The notes beneath the pieces were generated by a model. It saw only the letters and a program-made list of their open reading frames with translations. It was not told the DNA's origin and did not search any database. This document shows positions 1-7,600 of a DNA stretch of 15,550 nucleotides, one piece after another. Position numbers and translations under genes: made by a program. Location: positions 1-15,550 of the forward strand of contig JASLRF010000042.1 of the NCBI GenBank assembly GCA_030744095.1, in the 5' to 3' direction. This DNA is from Pirellulaceae bacterium. Lineage in GTDB: Bacteria > Planctomycetota > Planctomycetia > Pirellulales > Pirellulaceae. Each line of letters starts with the position of its first letter. Within the stretch, counting starts at the first letter, position 1.

Positions 1-229
1 TTGAACGGTCACTCGCCACCGGACAAGTGGCAGGCATCAAACGATCGAAAATGGCTGGTTTAAAATGATCGGTCCCAATGTTCAACTTCCGTGGTCTTGG
101 TGTGTAAATTGTGACACGCACCAAACGTGAGTACCGGCCGAGTCAGCTAAAATACCCGACGCCGCATCAAACCACGGACTTACATGGATTCTCTTGCCGC
201 CGCAGCCAGTTTCGAAACGTGTACGGCCT

Positions 230-661
230 ATGAGCAAAACGCTTCTCTATCGACTACTCGGGCTGGGCAAGATTCCCCGAGACGCCATAGACCAAATACA
301 GAAGGAAGGTATCGTGCTGCAAGATGAAGGGATTGGAGGTTCGGTAACCTTCAAACGGTTCCGAGCGCCGGGAAGATACTATGGCTGGAAACGCAATTGG
401 TTCAGCGGGTTAGTGGTACTGACACGAGAACACTTTTTGGCATTTCGGTATTCCCAACCAATCATCGGAGTATCGTGGGGTGACACGAAGATTAGGAAGC
501 TTGACGTCCGACTCGAAAACGAAAATACACTTTTTGTCGGATTCGAGGCGTCGACATTTCAAGAGGCGGCATCCGGCGAAATTGAGGTCAGGCTGTCAAC
601 ACCTCTGGCACGGGAACTATTGAAGCAAATTGAACACTGTGTCGCGCAGATTCACCTTTGA
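230..661 (+). CDS. Small cytosolic protein, possible PH-like fold
   Basis: Hypothetical protein of 143 residues from the ATG at 230. A TTG at 194 would add 12 residues, but that extension (MPPQPVSKRVRP) looks unstructured, so the ATG is preferred; neither start has a good Shine-Dalgarno sequence. There is no signal peptide or membrane segment. An N-terminal helix (about residues 3-25) is followed by alternating short hydrophobic strands (GSVTFKRF, GLVVLTREHFLAF, NTLFVGFEAS, GEIEVRLS) and a closing amphipathic helix (PLARELLKQIEHCVAQI). Seven strands capped by one C-terminal helix is the layout of bacterial PH-like domains; this is inferred from pattern, not from a profile match. It converges on the protoglobin gene. 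Coding status is likely; function is unknown. Confidence 0.6.
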   Translation: MSKTLLYRLLGLGKIPRDAIDQIQKEGIVLQDEGIGGSVTFKRFRAPGRYYGWKRNWFSGLVVLTREHFLAFRYSQPIIGVSWGDTKIRKLDVRLENENTLFVGFEASTFQEAASGEIEVRLSTPLARELLKQIEHCVAQIHL

Positions 662-709
662 AATACGACTCCACACATGACTGAGACAAGAGCACGAGAT
701 GCGCCTAAC

Positions 710-814
710 GCGGCAGCGCCGCAGCCAAATAGGGAACGTGCCCGTATTTGGTACGCTCCCCAACCAACCTGCGCTCGGTGCCCGCCGCTCGCGAGACATG
801 CGCGCACCGAGCGC
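710..814. terminator. Hairpin cluster between convergent genes
   Basis: Three stem-loops lie in the 227-bp spacer between the stop codons of the PH-like gene and the protoglobin gene. Positions 710-722 form GCGGC/GCCGC around AGC. Positions 725-751 form a 10-bp stem (CCAAATAGGG with CCC-G-TATTTGG, one bulged G) around AACGTG. Positions 771-780 and 805-814 are a perfect 10-bp inverted repeat (GCGCTCGGTG/CACCGAGCGC) whose loop contains the palindrome CTCGCGAG. Their place between convergent genes suggests bidirectional transcription termination, but no T-tract follows any stem, so they are not classical intrinsic terminators. Confidence 0.35.
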
Positions 815-888
815 ATGCCCCAGAGCTAGACTCTAAACCGGGCGGAGATCCGGACGCAAGGCAGTCCAACTGTTCCGTCGTCAACTTC

Positions 889-1467
889 TTACGCAGCTTG
901 ATAATGACGCGTAATGAGGTCGTTCTGTAACCACAACAGCTTGTTGAATGCCCGGAGCGTGCGAGCGGTTGCGTCTGCATCGAGATGCAGACCAAGGATG
1001 GTTGAAATGAGTGCATCGGATACGAATCCCATTAGTGCATTCATCTGGACAAGTGGCACATCGAGTTGTTGGCTGCCGGCCTTCGGAGTGTGGATTTTTC
1101 CCACCAAGTCGAGATAGCTGAGCAGTTTTGCATCATACGGTTCGGTCACGAGGCGTGTCAGGTATTGGCCGAGGTGTTGTTTTCGGAACTTGATCATCTC
1201 ATGGTCTTGCGTGAGCGTTTCGATGCTGTCAGGAACTGAACCTTCGTAGCCTGACTGTCTGGGGACAAAGTGACGTTTCGTGGCATCGTACGAAAACAGC
1301 TTGTCATACACAGCATCAACAAGAGTGGGGACGAGCGGAGCCAGATGTCCCGCAGCGCCGTGGATCACGGCGATATCTTCCTCGGTGAACCCAACGAACT
1401 CCGTTAAGTAACCAAAACGATACTCGAGATCCGATTCCAAGCGCGGTTCGTCGATACTTTGCATCAT
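889..1467 (-). CDS. Protoglobin (stand-alone globin-coupled-sensor type haem domain)
   Basis: Predicted protoglobin of 192 residues, the full length of the family (about 195), with no attached transducer, cyclase or kinase domain. It should bind haem and O2, CO or NO in the cytoplasm. The segment around residues 120-148 (LVGKIHTPKAG, then VPLVQMNALMGF) matches the F-helix region of protoglobins and globin-coupled sensors, placing the proximal haem ligand at His126. The N-terminal helix, with LEYRFGYLTEFVGFTEED, is also typical of the family. Two adjacent ATGs (1467 and 1464) follow AAGGAAGG; 1464 has slightly better spacing, so the first residue is uncertain. Likely roles are gas sensing, O2/NO scavenging or peroxynitrite chemistry; none can be assigned from sequence. 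The upstream region carries a promoter-like sequence with overlapping inverted repeats. Confidence 0.88.
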   Translation of the reverse strand: MMQSIDEPRLESDLEYRFGYLTEFVGFTEEDIAVIHGAAGHLAPLVPTLVDAVYDKLFSYDATKRHFVPRQSGYEGSVPDSIETLTQDHEMIKFRKQHLGQYLTRLVTEPYDAKLLSYLDLVGKIHTPKAGSQQLDVPLVQMNALMGFVSDALISTILGLHLDADATARTLRAFNKLLWLQNDLITRHYQAA

Positions 1468-1503
1468 TTACCTTCCTTCGAGTTGTTCGTTCGCTGGGGG
1501 CAA

Positions 1504-1542
1504 GAAAGTGGGAAACTGTCTTGGCCCACTTTCCCAATTGGG
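1504..1542 (-). promoter_or_regulatory. Hairpins in predicted protoglobin leader
   Basis: A perfect 9-bp inverted repeat, GAAAGTGGG (1504-1512) and CCCACTTTC (1525-1533), surrounds a 12-nt loop. It abuts the perfect palindrome CCCAATTGGG (1533-1542). If transcription starts near 1547, both lie at the 5' end of the protoglobin mRNA, about 35-80 nt before the start codon, where they could stabilise the message or form alternative folds. They could instead be DNA operators. Confidence 0.45.
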
Positions 1543-1548
1543 CAGGAG

Positions 1549-1582
1549 GTCACAACATACAGCGTGTTGTGTCCTGTGACAA
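1549..1582 (-). promoter_or_regulatory. Candidate protoglobin promoter with overlapping operator
   Basis: On the minus strand, TTGTCA (1582-1577) and TATGTT (1559-1554) are separated by exactly 17 nt, close to sigma-70 -35/-10 consensus. Two nested perfect inverted repeats overlap them: CACAACA (1551-1557) with TGTTGTG (1565-1571), and GTCACA (1549-1554) with TGTGAC (1575-1580). A dimeric regulator bound here would cover the -10 element and spacer, so repression is the simpler expectation. The regulator is unknown. Confidence 0.45.
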
Positions 1583-1854
1583 TTACCTTTGCGGACAACG
1601 TCTCCCATAACCCCAAACATCGGCAATTTGGACCTTGGCTTACCTTCGAGATGTTTTTGCAGTTGTCGGATAAAACCGTCAGCCCGATCCCCGTCAATCT
1701 ACCGTTTCTCGGCCCGGCAGAGAGGTGCCGCATCGCTTACGAGTCGTCCAGTCAATAGATCGGCTGGGCGCTTCATCAAGCAGTATCGGATATATTGACG
1801 AAATGTTCGTGAGGATTGGAAGATATTTGTCCCTCATTCATCCATATTTGTTTG

Positions 1855-1965
1855 CTTAGCAGGGACCGATCTTTTATTGTCGTCTTTCGCTCCGCGAAAG
1901 CACGCTCCTTTCGCGGAGCGAAAGGAGACTATCCGACAGTAATTCCTCGAACGATCCTTACTTCA
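1855..1965. repeat. 111-bp palindromic repeat, copy 1 (REP-like)
   Basis: This is 94% identical (7 mismatches in 111) to 8875-8985. Its core is a perfect 17-bp inverted repeat, CTTTCGCTCCGCGAAAG (1884-1900) and CTTTCGCGGAGCGAAAG (1908-1924), around the loop CACGCTC. Each arm is itself nearly palindromic (CTTTCGC-NNN-GCGAAAG), so either one long or two short hairpins can form. Outside the core the conserved tail runs through AATTCCTCGAACGATCCTTA. The repeat ends at the Shine-Dalgarno sequence of the SDR gene. Size and form resemble extragenic palindromes mobilised by RAYT transposases, but no transposase is in view. Confidence 0.85.
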
Positions 1966-1977
1966 AAGGAGCGAGCG

Positions 1978-2778
1978 TTGAAACTCTCGAGTAAAATCGC
2001 GCTGGTCACTGGTGCGGGACGTGGGATCGGCAGAGGGATTGCGCTGGAGTTGGCTAAGGCCGGCGCAGATGTTGTCGTCAATGATCGGCCGGGTAGCCCC
2101 GATCTATCGGACACATCCGACGAAGTGCGCGCGATCGGTCGAACTTGCCACGCGATCGAAGCGGACGTTTTCAACCGTCCAGGGTGCGAGCAATTGGTTG
2201 CTGAGACGTTGCGGCTTGTACCGCAAGTCGACATCTTGGTCAGCAACCCGGCCCGGAATACACGCTGCGGTTTCTTGGAACAAGATCCCAACGAATACGA
2301 ACAGATCATTCAAGCGACGTTGATGGGCGGGTTTCATGTCAGTCAGTTGATCGCTCGACATATGGTCGCCCGGGGAGGCGGTGGCAAGATTATCTTCATT
2401 TCTAGCGTCCAAGCGGAATTGCCGATGGCTGGCAATATCGCTTACGGTCCGGCTAAGGCGGCCTTGAATCACATGACACGGTCGATCGCCGTCGAGTTAT
2501 CGTCGTACCGAATTCACGTTAACGCCATTGAGCCCGGTTGGATTGATACTCCTGGCGAACATGCGTCGTTCGACGAAGAGTTGATTCTCCGTGAAGGTAA
2601 TAAACTACCATTAGGTCGGCTGGGAACAGCTGCCGACATTGGCAAGGCAGCGGCGTTTCTAGCATCGGACGACGCCGATTATATCACTGGCTCCATTCTG
2701 GCTGTCGACGGTGGATTTCGTTTCAAAGATTGCCGTGCGGATGCTGTGGTTCCGACTCGCAGGGGATTACCTCAATGA
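1978..2778 (+). CDS. Short-chain dehydrogenase/reductase (SDR)
   Basis: Cytosolic NAD(P)-dependent oxidoreductase of the classical SDR family, 266 residues; the substrate is unknown. The start is TTG 1978, chosen because AAAGGAG (1965-1971) lies 6 nt upstream and the family N-terminus begins here; the open frame extends upstream without similarity. Visible motifs are the cofactor loop TGAGRGIG (11-18), the YxxxK pair Tyr156/Lys160 in YGPAKAA, the active-site Ser143 (FISSVQ) and the C-terminal PGWIDTPG and DGGF. Asp36 at the end of strand 2 suggests a preference for NAD(H). Two departures stand out: the NNAG motif reads SNPA (89-92), and the Asn of the catalytic tetrad appears to be Thr114. 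About 18 residues extend past the usual DGG end. Closest type: 3-oxoacyl-ACP reductase or glucose 1-dehydrogenase-like. Confidence 0.9.
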   Translation: MKLSSKIALVTGAGRGIGRGIALELAKAGADVVVNDRPGSPDLSDTSDEVRAIGRTCHAIEADVFNRPGCEQLVAETLRLVPQVDILVSNPARNTRCGFLEQDPNEYEQIIQATLMGGFHVSQLIARHMVARGGGGKIIFISSVQAELPMAGNIAYGPAKAALNHMTRSIAVELSSYRIHVNAIEPGWIDTPGEHASFDEELILREGNKLPLGRLGTAADIGKAAAFLASDDADYITGSILAVDGGFRFKDCRADAVVPTRRGLPQ

Positions 2779-2914
2779 ATGGGCCTCGCACTTCTCGGGT
2801 CGTCGACATGAGACAATGTGTTCGTTGTTTGTGCAGGCGAGTGTTGCTACGATAGACGTTACTGCTCTGACGGCTGATGTTAACAAACCTAACCAACTGA
2901 AGACCTTAATTCCA

Positions 2915-3721
2915 ATGACTCAATCAATCCAACGCCGCGAATTCATTGCTGGCTCTTTAGCCGCTGCCATGGCAACGAGCATGAGCTTCAACCCGCACGC
3001 AACTGCAGCCGACGACAAACCGTCGCAAGAAATCTATGAATGGCGGATCTATCGTTGTGCCAGCGAAGAAATGAAGGACGGTGTTAGTAAATACGTCGAA
3101 CGCGCGTATCTGCCCGCCTTGAATCGACTAGGCATCGATCGTGTCGGAGTGTTCACTTCACTTAACGATGACGATGACCACTCGGTTTACGTTCTAATTC
3201 CATACTCAACGCTCGATGCGCTGACTCAACGAAATTCGAAACTGGCTGCGGACGAACAGTATCTAAAAGCCGCCGCAGAGTTTTCCGCCCCAGCGAAAGA
3301 CGACGCGCCGTTTGTTCGCATTGAGAGTCGATTGATGAAGGCCTTTGCTGGAATGCCTGTCATTGAGCTGCCGGCACAATCGAAAAAGAAACAACCACGT
3401 CTTTTCGAATTACGAATCTATGAAAGCCACAACGAAAAGATGGCACGTCGCAAAGTAGAGATGTTTAACGAAGGCGAGATCGACATCATGCGCGACGTGA
3501 AACTGGGACCGGTTTTCTTTGGCGAAACGCTGATTTCCAATGATGTCCCGAACTTGACATACATGTTGTCCGCCGGCAACGACGAGGCGCACAAGGAACA
3601 TTGGAACGGATTCCGAAAACATCCCGAATGGCTGAGAATGAAAGTGCTCGAACGATATAAAGGCACCGTATCCAAAATCACCAGTATTATGCTCGCACCG
3701 ACTGCGTACTCGCAGATTTGA
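2915..3721 (+). CDS. Tat-exported NIPSNAP-family protein
   Basis: Protein of 268 residues from ATG 2915; the open frame continues upstream but overlaps the SDR gene and has no coding character. It starts with a twin-arginine signal (QRREFIAGSLAAAMATS, Arg7-Arg8), with cleavage probably near residue 30 (ATAADD). The mature part has two NIPSNAP-type ferredoxin-like (dimeric alpha/beta barrel) halves: one beginning IYEWRIYRC (about 38-125), the other LFELRIYESHNEKM (about 165-255) and ending in HWNGFRKHPEWLRMK. NIPSNAP proteins with Tat signals are common in planctomycetes; their biochemical role is not established. Tat use implies folding before export. The gene lies 136 bp after the SDR stop, so co-transcription is possible. 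It converges on the CBS-HEPN gene with 2 bp between stop codons. Confidence 0.85.
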   Translation: MTQSIQRREFIAGSLAAAMATSMSFNPHATAADDKPSQEIYEWRIYRCASEEMKDGVSKYVERAYLPALNRLGIDRVGVFTSLNDDDDHSVYVLIPYSTLDALTQRNSKLAADEQYLKAAAEFSAPAKDDAPFVRIESRLMKAFAGMPVIELPAQSKKKQPRLFELRIYESHNEKMARRKVEMFNEGEIDIMRDVKLGPVFFGETLISNDVPNLTYMLSAGNDEAHKEHWNGFRKHPEWLRMKVLERYKGTVSKITSIMLAPTAYSQI

Positions 3722-3723
3722 CA

Positions 3724-4527
3724 TCAGTTGTAAGCTTGTCCACCGTTCAATCCTGGTGGTCCTTCCAGCACTTCGTCGAGCCTTTCGGAGAGAGTCACGA
3801 TGGTCTCCCAATCGTTGGTGATGATGTCTTGAGAATGAGCCAAATTGTTCCTTAGTTTTTCCAGCATTTTTGCCGCTTCTTCCAATTGTCGCCTCGATTG
3901 GAATCGGGTCAAACCACGTAAGTGCTCGCTGCGGGCGACGATCTGCGCTTTGTCGGACAGTTGTAGACAATCCAACAAGGCCAAGTCTTGGTTGCGTCGG
4001 ATGCGTTCCACGAGAAGCTCCTCGGCTTTCCGAAAACGACCGGCTGAAAGGAACTGTTTCCATTTCTCATCGGGGCAGTAACGTTCGATCAACCGGCTAA
4101 ACCGCATCTCAATCAGTGTCACCATTCCAAATAGCCACATGCGAACAGGCGGCTTTTGGAGGTCGGTGCGACTGACAATGCCACCAATTCGTCCAAGAAC
4201 GGAAACAAAAAGACGACGCTGTTCTTTGAGACGTGGAACAAGATCGGCAAGCTCTGTTGAGTCCAGAATGACCTGCGTCTCGTCAAAGGGCTTGACGTAG
4301 TCAGCGCATACGCCATGACCGAGGTCATCGAGCGTCACATAACCTTCGACTTGACCGTTATTGCGTATGCCAACGATCTCAAAACGTTTGGACTCCATGA
4401 ATGCTTGGACATTCTCTGCGGATGTCGAATCGTCAAAGGAAACAAGCGGCTCAGCGATGTCGTGGACGACGAATGCCTGCTGAAAGACCCTGCGGAGACT
4501 GTCTGTATTTGAGGAGTTGAGTGCCAT
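3724..4527 (-). CDS. CBS-pair protein with C-terminal HEPN-like domain
   Basis: Cytosolic protein of 267 residues from ATG 4527 (GGA 5 nt upstream); a GTG at 4548 would add 7 residues. Residues about 20-70 form a CBS motif (FEIVGIRNNGQVEGYVTLDDL). Residues about 78-125 form a second, more divergent one (RRLFVSVLGRIGGIVSRTDLQ). CBS pairs generally bind adenine nucleotides. After the linker PPVRMWLFGMVTLIEM comes an all-helical region ending in LRNNLAHSQDI (225-235), which contains Arg226-X4-His231, the catalytic motif form of HEPN RNases, next to the LLDCLQLSDKAQI helix. A nucleotide-controlled RNase or HEPN scaffold is therefore plausible; activity is inferred. No partner nucleotidyltransferase or antitoxin gene is adjacent. 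It sits downstream of the kinase on the same strand, 148 bp away. Confidence 0.75.
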   Translation of the reverse strand: MALNSSNTDSLRRVFQQAFVVHDIAEPLVSFDDSTSAENVQAFMESKRFEIVGIRNNGQVEGYVTLDDLGHGVCADYVKPFDETQVILDSTELADLVPRLKEQRRLFVSVLGRIGGIVSRTDLQKPPVRMWLFGMVTLIEMRFSRLIERYCPDEKWKQFLSAGRFRKAEELLVERIRRNQDLALLDCLQLSDKAQIVARSEHLRGLTRFQSRRQLEEAAKMLEKLRNNLAHSQDIITNDWETIVTLSERLDEVLEGPPGLNGGQAYN

Positions 4528-4675
4528 TGATGTCCGTATACCTTCCACGCCTTATCACTACGAAACAGGTAAGTTGAGCGGTCTGCCCGAGCTTTCATAG
4601 ATCTACCGACGTGTGAAAGCCGTGGTGCGCCTTACAACGGCACGTGTCCACCGTCGGGCTTTGCCTCGAGCGGAA

Positions 4676-7600
4676 TTACGACACTTCTTTCGTGTGCTCG
4701 GCCTCGGCTTTCTCCACATCTTGGGGTGGACCTCCGTTGCCGCCTTGCGATTCAGCTTCCCGTGATCCACCACCTCGCGGTCCGCCACCGCGCGAGCCCA
4801 TGCGGGGATCGAATTGTGGAATATTGAACTCGTCTCGAAGTTCCTCGGCCGCTTCCTGGGCGGCTACCGCGGCTGCCTCGTCGCCAAGTTCGGCACAGAT
4901 CTCGCCTATCACCTCGAAGTCGCGGACGACGCCCACGGCGACACCTGCCTTCATACGCGGATCGCCATCTGGATTTCGAATGAATTCAGTGCTCACGGCC
5001 AGGTTCGCGGCCAGTTGATCGCGAGCCTTCTCCAGTAGCAGCGAGTCCTCTGTCCAATCATGTTGGCCACGCAGCTCGTCGGCGTACGTTCGCCGCATGA
5101 AGAACAATCGTATGGTGTAGATGTTGGCAGATGGGTGACGCCGAGCGAGAGTCTCTTGTTTCTTCAAGCCAGCGTCCAAATGGACGATGGCCTGATCAAA
5201 CTCGAAGATACGCGAGTACAACTTGCCGAGCCGTTCCGACATCCTCGCATCTGATGCCACATACTCCGGCACATTGGGATGTTCGCGTTGAAGTTTCCTC
5301 AGGATGGACTGAGAAGACAGCAGTCGCGCGATCTCGTCACGCCGATCAACCTCGCTCCGATGACCATCGTCCGGTGTCACGGTGGCGTACACCGTTGCCA
5401 GGGCGAACCGGAAATCCGGGTTGGCGGGAAAACGTTCGACGAGCGAAGTCAAAATCGAGACGGCGCTGCCGATTGCTTGTGTGTATGAGTCTGCGTCTCG
5501 GAAGCTTCGCTTTGCCCGTTCAGCGTACGTCATTGCGAGGAGTTGCTGGTATTCCGGAATGTTTGGATGCTGTTCGTCCAGGGTTTCCAATAGCGCGATT
5601 GCTTTGTTCAAGTCATCCGTACGACTCGGATCGCCCGAGCGAACCATCTGCCCACGGTCACGATCTCGTCGTGACGACGGATCCAATCGCCCCGGGGCAC
5701 CTTTCCCTCCTGAATTGCCAGGTCGCCCACGACGCCTGCGGCCCATGAATGGCCACGACTGCAGATAGTATGTGCGTGCCAGTTCGTATCGTGCAGCAGG
5801 TTCGTCGGTTTGCGCGGCCAACGATTCCAGCATGTGGCGGGCTGTCGAGTATTCGTTCGACGCTTCGGGTAGGCGTCGCGCTTTCGCGAAGATCGTGCCA
5901 AGTTCATTGTGCAAGGCTGCGATGGCGACACGTATTTGCGGATCGTCTGAGGGCGATGAAATCCCTGAAAAGATCTCAATCGCGCGGCGATAGGCGACCT
6001 CGGCTTGTTCATGACGCCCAAGTCGCTGCTGGATTGCCCCGACGCGGCGGTTCGCGTCGGCGATGCGGCGTTGATAAGCAACGTCGTTATCACCTTGCGC
6101 GGCCAGTAGATCGTAAAACTTGAGCAGTTCTTCCAGCAAGGCAGCCGCCTGGTCGGACAGCACCACCGGACTTTCGACCGCCAGTTCGTCGCCCTCTTCC
6201 GTTTCCAGGGTCATCGGTTCGGGCGCAACCACACTTTGTGGCGCGAATCTGGCAAAGATGCGGTCGAGCGCGTCCCAGGCCAATTCCGAAGTGGCCTCGG
6301 CCTTGCGACGATGCAAGGTTTCTCCTTTCAGCGCATCGATGGCGACCTCGTTGGCGGCCTTGGTTCGGGTCAGTGCATCGTTGGCCATATCGTTAGCCGA
6401 CTTGGTCCGGAGATGCTCTTCGGCCAGGCGATAATAGCTGATCGTTGAGACAATCGCCACCAGGACCAGCAACGACGCTGCGATGCTGGAAAGGCAGGCG
6501 ATGGCGGGGTTCCGCCGACACCATCGCCAGAGGTGTTCCATCGGCGTGGCGCGACGTGCCAGGACGGGTCGGTCTGCCAGGAACCGTTCGAGATCTTCGG
6601 CCAGCTCCGCCGAGGTTGCATAGCGGCGTTCAGGTTCCTCTGCGATCGCTTTCAAGACAATCGTTTCCAAGTCTCGTGGCACGCCTGGAACAATGCGTCG
6701 CGGGAGCGGAGGTTGCGGCGCGACGCTGCGTTGAATCAGACACTTCTTACGGTCGGCCTCGTCATAGGCCGGGCGGAACGTCAGCAGTTCGTACAGCGTC
6801 AGACCCAGACTAAACATGTCGCTGCGACATTCGGCGTTGCCAAACAGCTGTTCGGGGGCCATGTATCGCAATGTCCCCACGACGTCTCCCGTCCGGCTCA
6901 CATCGTCCTGTTCGATGGCCTTGGCCAAGCCAAAATCGGCGACCCAAACAATCCCCTGCTGGTCGATCAGCAGGTTGGCGGGTTTGATGTCGCGGTGCAG
7001 AGTACCGTGTTCGTGCGCGTACTGAAGTGCCGAGGCGACCTGGGCGCCGATCCTCGCGACGCTCCGCCAATAGTTCGCATTCATGCGCGTCGCGACGGTG
7101 ACCTGAGACGATGCGTCAGGCACCGCCACGGACGGATCGTCAGTTGCATCCTCCAGATCCGCGGGATTGGCATTGGACTGGTCAAGCTTGACAAAGGACC
7201 GCGTCGGCAAGTGCCTTGACTGTTGGGTTAGTTCCGAAAGTGGACCCACTTCGAATCCTATCGAGCCACTCTGAGCCGGATCGCCATTGATGATTGCCGA
7301 AGCCGAGCCGCTGATCGACGATTCCGCCGAGGCAACGGGAACGCTGAATTCACCGTGGAAAATCGCCCGGGCGACACTGCCGATCTGAGCCTCGCGGCGA
7401 CTTGGCTCGATTGCATTCTGATCGGTTGTTGCAACGGGTTTGGAATTGCCGCCAAGTTCCCTGAGATGGGGAATGATCTCGTCCAGACCGACGCCGCGAA
7501 TGTACTGCATCACGATGAAGTGATATCCGTCATGTTCACCGACGCCGAGCACGGGAACGATATTCGTATGATGCAATCGGGCGGCCGTTTTTGCCTCGCG

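Larger units (their letters stand above)
1468..1977. other. Divergent intergenic region, protoglobin / SDR
   Basis: 510-bp spacer between divergent genes. The left part (1504-1582) holds the candidate protoglobin promoter and several inverted repeats. The right part (1855-1965) is copy 1 of the 111-bp palindromic repeat. The middle (about 1583-1854) has open frames on both strands, but none has a recognisable domain, ribosome-binding site or convincing composition. I see no gene there. Confidence 0.7.

Noticed and set aside
703..830. Possible integron attC site beginning with GCCTAAC
   Set aside because: No complementary GTTRRRY site occurs within 60-130 nt on either strand, and no integrase or cassette structure is present.
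1795..1825. TTGACG followed by AGATAT as an SDR promoter
   Set aside because: The spacing to AGATAT is about 20 nt and the hexamer at 17 nt is GGAAGA, so it does not form a credible promoter.
1816..1977. 54-residue N-terminal extension of the SDR frame
   Set aside because: It translates the palindromic repeat and a non-coding spacer, lacks family similarity, and the TTG at 1978 has a strong Shine-Dalgarno sequence.
2711..2914. 68-residue upstream extension of the NIPSNAP frame
   Set aside because: It overlaps the SDR coding region in another frame, and the Tat signal starts naturally at 2915.
4591..4620. GCTTTCA/TGAAAGC inverted repeat after the kinase gene as a terminator
   Set aside because: A 7-bp stem with a 16-nt loop and no T-tract is too weak.
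5131..5768. Long plus-strand open frames inside the kinase gene
   Set aside because: They are antisense to a well-supported coding region with conserved domains, have no recognisable motifs and are biased by the GC-rich codons of the kinase.
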